NCBI GenBank assembly: GCA_017311185.1
Contig: JAESUZ010004818.1
Location: forward strand, 1,364,001-1,428,000
Origin: Proteles cristata cristata
Taxonomy: Eukaryota; Chordata; Mammalia; Carnivora; Hyaenidae
DNA: 64,000 nt
Reading direction: 5' to 3'
The translations under genes were made by a program, and so were the position numbers. Of the stretch, positions 58,781 to 64,000 are shown one piece after another. Position 1 is the stretch's first letter. Each line of letters starts with the position of its first letter. Below the pieces are notes generated by a model. It was given only the letters and a program-made list of their open reading frames with translations. It searched no databases and was not told the origin of the DNA.

Positions 58781-59386
58781 TTTTCTTTTTCTCTTTTCTT
58801 TTCTTTCTTTCTTTTCTTTCTTTTGTCAAGTTAAAGGCTAGGAATGAGTAGGGAACAGGGACAGTCACTGAGGATAGGAAGCATAGTGACAGCTGAGCTG
58901 AAGGTGTTTCTAAATTGATCCAGTTAGTAAATGGAAAGAAAGATGGAAAGAGGAAGGAAGAAAAGGAGGAAGGGATGCATGAAGGGAGCGGGAAAAAAGA
59001 TGAAAAGTTTAACAGCTTTTATCGTACTTTATACAATTTGTCTGCAGGAAATTTTCTGCCTTTGCAAGACTTACTCTGTTTCTTCTAGTCAGACTTAAGC
59101 TTCAGCTGGGATTGCTCTTTCTCTAGTAACTGATGGACCACATCCTGTGGTTTTCAATCTGCTTGATGAAAAGCTCCCCAAACACTGTCCACCTTCTACC
59201 ACTTAGGGCAACAGACCTATGATAGTAGTTCCACCCCTTGCATGTGCTGGGGCAAGACCCAGTGGCCCCTGGATGCCACCCCCCTCCAGCGGCCTTACCT
59301 TGAGCAGCCTCGCCAAAGAATGAATACCATTGGCTGCTGACATCCAGGACCAAGGAGCAGAAAATGAGGCCCGTGAAAAGCTTCAT
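56694..59386 (-). CDS. SAA1: Serum amyloid A, copy 2 (acute-phase SAA1/SAA2 type)
   Basis: Secreted HDL-associated acute-phase protein, mainly hepatic, induced by IL-1, IL-6 and TNF. Coding exons in transcript order are 59386-59299, 57403-57265 and 56856-56694, joining to 129 codons plus TGA. Signal peptide [18 protein letters not shown] (18 residues) is followed by a 111-residue mature protein starting [20 protein letters not shown]. It has the SAA core ([18 protein letters not shown]) and the C-terminal [18 protein letters not shown]. Relative to human SAA1 it carries 8 extra residues (TDFFRHGD region), as in dog and cat SAAs. All splice sites are canonical and the frame is open. The N terminus is of dog/cat SAA1 style. 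SAA1 versus SAA2 cannot be separated here. Confidence 0.94.
57265..57403 (-). CDS. SAA1: SAA copy 2 exon 3
   Basis: 139 nt; differs from copy 1 exon 3 in AMD for AKD and KES for KDS. Acceptor AG at 57405-57404. Confidence 0.95.
57690..57905. mobile_element. MER20-like DNA transposon relic
   Basis: Familiar MER20 series tttctcaacttgagcacccc, aggatgtaaggcagcatccc, gatgttgcctactgtcccc, gttaggaagcactg. Confidence 0.75.
58150..58350. mobile_element. MER5A-like DNA transposon relic
   Basis: ctaatcacctgggagcgact, then cctcagactccagaggtgg and gcaggcgattcccacaag. Confidence 0.6.
58535..58650. mobile_element. Palindromic DNA-transposon relic, second copy
   Basis: ccagcttgaccagaagtgtc at the left and gagagttggtcaccctga at the right resemble the ends of the 2,644-2,756 element; more decayed. 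Confidence 0.45.
58711..58828. repeat. (TTCC)n(TTTC)n pyrimidine microsatellite
   Basis: About 115 bp of almost pure T/C, shifting from ttcc to tttc units. Confidence 0.95.
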
Positions 59387-59390
59387 GGTG
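59299..59390 (-). CDS. SAA1: SAA copy 2 exon 2 (start codon)
   Basis: Exon begins CACC immediately before ATG (59386-59384), a good start context. Acceptor TTTCAG; donor GTAAGG after 59299. Confidence 0.95.
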
Positions 59391-59777
59391 CTGAAAGGAA
59401 GGAGAGGTCAGGGGCCAAGGACAGGGATTTGCATGTCACAGAGCCACTGCTGCTCATTCCAGTGCTTCTCAGGGAACTCTTAGGAGCCCACGTGGGTAGG
59501 CCTTCACTCAGAGCCACAGCCCTCACTTCTGACCCCGTGAGCCCTGACCACAGGGCTGGCTGAGAGTCCTCACGGTGGCATTGATGGAGGAAGTTGGGAC
59601 CAGATTGTCCCCACCTGGAGCAGCCTATCATCCATCAGCAAGCATTTAGCACGTGCCACCCTGCCACCCCAGACTTGTCCTCATACAGGACAAATACAAA
59701 ACAGAATAATTGTTTTTGAAGGAATTTACAGGGTCTGTTCTTTTCCACAAATCAGTGCTTCGAAAGTTGGCCCTCAC

Positions 59778-59808
59778 CTGAGTTCCAGTGGAGCAGAGCT
59801 GCTGGTCC
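59778..59808 (-). other. SAA1: SAA copy 2 exon 1 (non-coding), predicted
   Basis: Donor CTCAG|GTGAGG at 59778, with a TATA box about 26-60 bp upstream. Start position is estimated. Confidence 0.7.
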
Positions 59809-59833
59809 CTGCCTGCTGGGAGAGGTGGCCGGC

Positions 59834-59840
59834 ATTTATA
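59834..59840 (-). promoter_or_regulatory. SAA1: SAA copy 2 TATA box
   Basis: TATAAAT on the - strand in the context CAGTATAAATGCCGG. Confidence 0.85.
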
Positions 59841-59894
59841 CTGTGCCCTCCCTGATGGGGACCCCATGGGGACACAAGAAAAGCCAGACTGCCC

Positions 59895-59905
59895 GGAAAG
59901 GTCCC
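59895..59905 (-). promoter_or_regulatory. SAA1: SAA copy 2 NF-kappaB-like site
   Basis: GGGACCTTTCC at about -90 to -100: the human-type GGGACTTTCC with one extra C, so spacing of the half sites is changed. Confidence 0.6.
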
Positions 59906-59987
59906 TTCAGGTCATGGCCCCGAGAGATGTGCAAAGGAAAGCTTACCGGACACCCGTGGTTTTCTTCATCCACAGGTCAACTTCCAG

Positions 59988-59996
59988 TTGTGCAAC
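59988..59996. promoter_or_regulatory. SAA1: SAA copy 2 C/EBP site
   Basis: ttgtgcaac within the near-palindrome gttgtgcaac, about -180 to -190. Confidence 0.7.
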
Positions 59997-60009
59997 CGTG
60001 AGGAAGCAA

Positions 60010-61844
60010 GCTTGGCTGGTTCTGCCGGGTGGCTGGGGCTCAGGAGGAGGGCTCTGCTGTCAGAGTCAGAGGGGCTGTGGAGAGGAAGGGTGGGAGCACC
60101 AGGCTGGGGGTCCGAGGACTGCTGGCCGGTGTGTGGTTAGGGGAAGACTCCTCCGGACAGGGCCTTGCTGATCGTTTTCTCAGGATGGTCCCTGCCCGGC
60201 CAGATGGCCAATGTGCCAGACGTGACACCCTTTGAGTTCATGTGTAAGCTCTTGAGTTCCAAACTGATGGCTTGCCCCACCAAGTGTCTGGGTGCCCTGG
60301 AAAGTCCTTTACCAGTCTGTGTGCACATGCTAAGCTTTCGGCACTGAGGCACTGAAAAGCCCTGTTACCCCATGAGGAAGTTAATGGTCTCAGCAGGCTC
60401 CCTGGTTGAGAGTATCTACTTGGATGATTCTGTCTCTCCTCACTCAATCCTGGAATTGCATCAGAGTGGAAATGAGAGTGGTCGGTGCAAGGAACTAAAA
60501 TGCAAGTTCTTAGAAATCGATAATAGGGCAACTGTATGGGAAAATGGCAGTCCAGCTGGAGAAATACAAGGCTCCCAGTCAGGGGAATGTTGGGGTAAAA
60601 CTGTCTACTGCATTTTACAGGGTACAGGGTTATTGTCTGCCCTCTTCTCACTGTTAGTCAGAAATATCAGCAGAGTCTGCCCAGCAAGATGAGACCTGTG
60701 TATATATAAACAGTCTCCAGCTCTCCGAAGATAATATCCCTTGTGCCTCCTAACCAGAAAGATTCTAGAAAGAGAATGCCTGAGACTGTAGTTTAGCATA
60801 GATAGTTGACATTGTTCCAAGCTGTCTAAAGATGAACCAAAGGCTGATTCTCTGCTTGAAACAAAATGAAGCTTCTTATTATTCCTTCCCTCTGCTGGAT
60901 TTTTTTGGACAAGCCAGTAAGAACTATTCTTTTTGACTCTCAGTGCCCCGCATCTTTAGTCAATTGTTGTCTTGTTATTGCTAATATAAATGAAAAACAG
61001 AATGTCAAATTTTCAAACTCTTGGTTTGAATATGAAATCTAGCATATGCGAGAAGAGTGATATGCTAAGCTTTATTTTACAAAGATATATATTCCAGTAC
61101 CATATGGGAAGTCATTCATTTTATCATCATTTTATTAGTGCTTCACGAGTACTCACTGAGCTTTCATACATAGCACAGCTGTTCCATGTGCTGGAGTCTC
61201 TAGCCTTATGTGTTTATATTGTAGCGATCAATTTGTAAGTATAAACACAAAAATGACATTCCATATTATCTAATTCTGACCCATTCCTGACAGCATGTTG
61301 GGTGGCAATTGCTTTTTTAATTACTTTTTATCTGCACTGGTGCTTAGTGCGTTCAAACCTCAGCACCATCTTCCTGGTTGATTATCCTTGTTCAGGAAAA
61401 TCTGCTTCCTCTGCCCTCTACAGCTACTCTGCTTGGGGTCATAACACCACTCTCTGTGGGCATACTGAGGATCTTTGGCATTCTTGTACTGTGTCACTTT
61501 GTGTGGTTGAAGCTGCCACTTTCTAACAGAAAGTTGGGCAGGTTTGAGGAATGTCCACCATGTTCTCGAGGGCATGCAGTCAGCACTGCACTGTGTCCAC
61601 AGCACTGTCTTATTGGTAATGCTAAGGTCAGGCCCAGGTCTGGATAGATTAAAGCAGAAGAGGCCTGTCATGAGCTTCAGGAGCAGCCTTGAGGGTTTAA
61701 GATACTTCAAGCCAACCTTCTGTTTCCTTAACTCTAAAATATTCCTATAGCAATTGGGTGTTTCTGGCGGGGGGGAGGGGGAGGAGGGAGGGTTAGAGGG
61801 AGTAGATTTTTGAATGTCGATTATTTTAAATTATTTTACAAGAG
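60010..61844. other. Unassigned sequence beyond SAA copy 2
   Basis: No gene, RNA or repeat recognised with confidence; a G-rich run lies at about 61,768-61,800. Confidence 0.5.
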
Positions 61845-62060
61845 GGGCACCTGGGTGGCTTAGTCGGTTAAGCGTCCGACTTTCGCTTAGGTCATGATCT
61901 CGCGGTTCGTGGGTTCGAGCCCCGCATCGGGCTCTGTGCTGACTGCCAGCTCAGAGCCTGGAGCCTGTTTCAGTCTGTGACACCCTCTCTCTCTGACCCT
62001 CCCCTGCTCACGCTATCTCTCTCTCTCTCTCCTAGAAATAAATAAAAAAAACATTAAAAA
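61845..62060 (+). mobile_element. Young carnivore SINE
   Basis: Near-consensus young type. Perfect duplication aaattattttacaagag on both sides. Confidence 0.93.
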
Positions 62061-62630
62061 AAATTATTTTACAAGAGAAAAAATAGTAATCCTTTCTTAG
62101 CCAATTTTCACAAATATTATCAGAACCAAATACCTATTCAACAATCTATAAAGGATATCTCTATAATATAAAACAATTAAAACACAAATTACCTAATTAT
62201 TTAATAACTAATGGGCCCATTTGTGGGTGTTTTATCTTCCATACACAATAATACTCCAGAAAATTGGATACAAGTTCTGTTTCCTTTCCATACTGCAGCA
62301 AATATGTACTATAAATTTTTAAAAAATTGAAAAAGTTAGAGATCATGAATGCACATAATTTTTGCTTCATAAAATATACAGGAATTTGGGTGGCAGAATA
62401 AATGAAAAACTACACATCTAAGATATGTCTATGTTCAAATTCAAGGAGCTAGATGATAGTCTTTTCTGCTTGGCACTAGATATTCTATATCCGGATGGTT
62501 GGGAACAATGTTCTAAAGCTATAGATAATGCAATTATTGAAACACACAGGTTACATGGATATCCGTGTTCCTTTGGTTTCTATCATCCACATCCTAATAA
62601 TATGAGACTATGTTTGCAGTTAAGTTTTTT

Positions 62631-62858
62631 TTTTTAATTTTTTAATGTTTTATTTATTTCTAGGAGAGAGAGAGAGAGAGAGACAGCATGAGCAGGGGAG
62701 GGTCAGAGAGAGAGGGAGACACAGACTCTGAAACAGGCTCCAGGCTCTGAGCCGGCAGTCAGCACAGAGCCCGACGCGGGGCTCGAACCCACTAACCACG
62801 AGATCATGACCTAAAGCGAAAGTTGGACGCTTAACCGACTAAGCCACCCAGGTGCCCC
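62631..62858 (-). mobile_element. Young carnivore SINE
   Basis: Antisense; perfect duplication tgcagttaagtttttt at 62,615-62,630 and 62,859-62,874. Confidence 0.93.
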
Positions 62859-63370
62859 TGCAGTTAAGTTTTTTAATGGATATCAGTGTTTATGTCTTGG
62901 TCACTCAACTAGCACATGTGTCACTGTTTAACCTTTAGATTTAAACCTAAGGGTGGTATGTCACCACCTAGTAACAGATGGGACGGCAGATTTTCTGGGA
63001 ATAAATACATGTACGTCCTGGTGGTGGGAGTCCATGAAAGTTCATTTCAGATTGCTTCTGTTTTTCAATGAAATAGGAAGCAAAGTTATCAACTGAGAGG
63101 AGGGCGGAGGAGGAGGCATGGTAGAAGTTCTAGGAGAGAAGTGAAAACGGGTCACTAGGAGAATGGCAAAGTGAGTAAGCTTGGGAACTGTAGTAGGATT
63201 GCAAGGAAGCTGGAGGATAAGGATCATGAATTTAAAATGAAACTAATCACCGTGGCTCTATTTCTCCTTGACCACATTCAGTTGCCAAAGTGCAGACTTG
63301 AAGTAGTGGGAAATTGGATCTCATCGCCCAATAAACACTTGTTTAATTATCAAATGAACTAACACATGCA

Positions 63371-63585
63371 GGGGCCACCTGGGTGGCTCAGTTGGTTAAG
63401 CAACTGACTTAAGCTCAGGCCATGATCTTGCTGTCTGTGAGTTCAAGGCCACGTCTGGCTCTAACACCTCAGAGCCTGGAGCCTGTTTCAGATTCTGTGT
63501 CCCCCTCTCTCTCTGCTTCTCCCCTCTACTTGTGCTCTCTTTCTCTCTCTCAAAAATGAATAAACATTTAAAAAATCTTTTTAAT
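63371..63585 (+). mobile_element. Carnivore SINE, older
   Basis: gccacctgggtggctcagttgg head and CT tail; flanks aactaacacatgca / aattaacacatgca. Confidence 0.88.
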
Positions 63586-64000
63586 AAATTAACACATGCA
63601 AAAGTCAAAGGAGGATTTATTTAGAGATGAGGGAGGATTATAGGGTATGGGGAGAGAATTAACAAAGAGAAAGTGAATGAGGACATAAACATTCTCCAAG
63701 GTCTGAGGGCCCCCAGGACCACTGAGAATGGAGTTACCTAGAATGTAGCAGGAGCAGATCTTTCTCTGGTAAAAGAAAGGAGAGAGGATGAGGAAGATGT
63801 ATTCTGAGATGAAGGACAGAGAGCTGAAGAACCACCCATCCTTCACCTCTCCCAGAATTCATCAGTTTCTACCTGTTTGCATTTCGAAGTTTGGCCTCAC
63901 AGTGCACAAAACCCAAGGATAGGAACCCTGTCTGATTTACTGACTGACAATCTGCTAAATCTCTTACATGCAGCAGAGCATCCCACCTATAAGAGGTTCT

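Larger units (their letters stand above)
57404..59298 (-). other. SAA1: SAA copy 2 intron 2
   Basis: 1.9 kb holding MER20- and MER5-type relics, a palindromic relic and a pyrimidine-rich microsatellite; no SINE. Confidence 0.75.

Noticed and set aside
62425..62637. A 70-codon open frame beginning MSMFKFKELDD
   Set aside because: Reads like a protein at first but matches nothing I know; it runs into a SINE duplication site and has no supporting context.

Overview
This is mammalian nuclear DNA from a carnivore, most likely a feliform. The evidence is the density of tRNA-Lys-derived carnivore SINEs (CAN/SINEC type, starting near ggcgcctgggtggct with a CT-rich tail and AATAAA-like end), carnivore-type L1 3' ends, and serum amyloid A proteins carrying the carnivore 8-residue insertion. 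Several SINEs differ from the domestic-cat consensus as I remember it, so a non-felid feliform is possible; I cannot name the species.

Region 1 (1 to about 32,150, + strand) is the HPS5 gene, cut at its 5' end by the window edge. All 21 exons that correspond to human exons 3-23 are present with AG/GT splice sites and matching phases. They encode 1,093 residues plus the stop; with the 36 residues expected upstream this equals the 1,129 residues of human HPS5. HPS5 is a subunit of BLOC-2, which sorts cargo to lysosome-related organelles. The introns hold SINEs, L1 pieces, DNA-transposon fossils and an intron-wide absence of other genes.

Region 2 (about 32,150-41,050) is intergenic, with old and young repeats. 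Region 3 (about 41,075-45,470, - strand) is a complete four-exon serum amyloid A (SAA) gene. Its exon 2 looks like SAA3 (TFLK motif), but exons 3 and 4 are nearly identical to the next copy. Region 4 (about 45,500-56,550) is intergenic; it includes a 582-bp solo gammaretrovirus-like LTR inserted in an older MaLR LTR. Region 5 (about 56,560-59,810, - strand) is a second complete SAA gene of ordinary acute-phase type. Region 6 (about 60,000-64,000) has only repeats and unrecognised sequence.

The two SAA genes are convergent with HPS5, the same arrangement as human HPS5/SAA1. Both have a TATA box, an NF-kappaB-like site about 90-100 bp and a C/EBP site about 170-190 bp upstream of the predicted start, the classic acute-phase layout. 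The strongest observation is the chimeric SAA3/SAA1 structure of the first copy, best explained by gene conversion. I found no sign of an unknown enzymatic or defence system, CRISPR array or bacterial gene.
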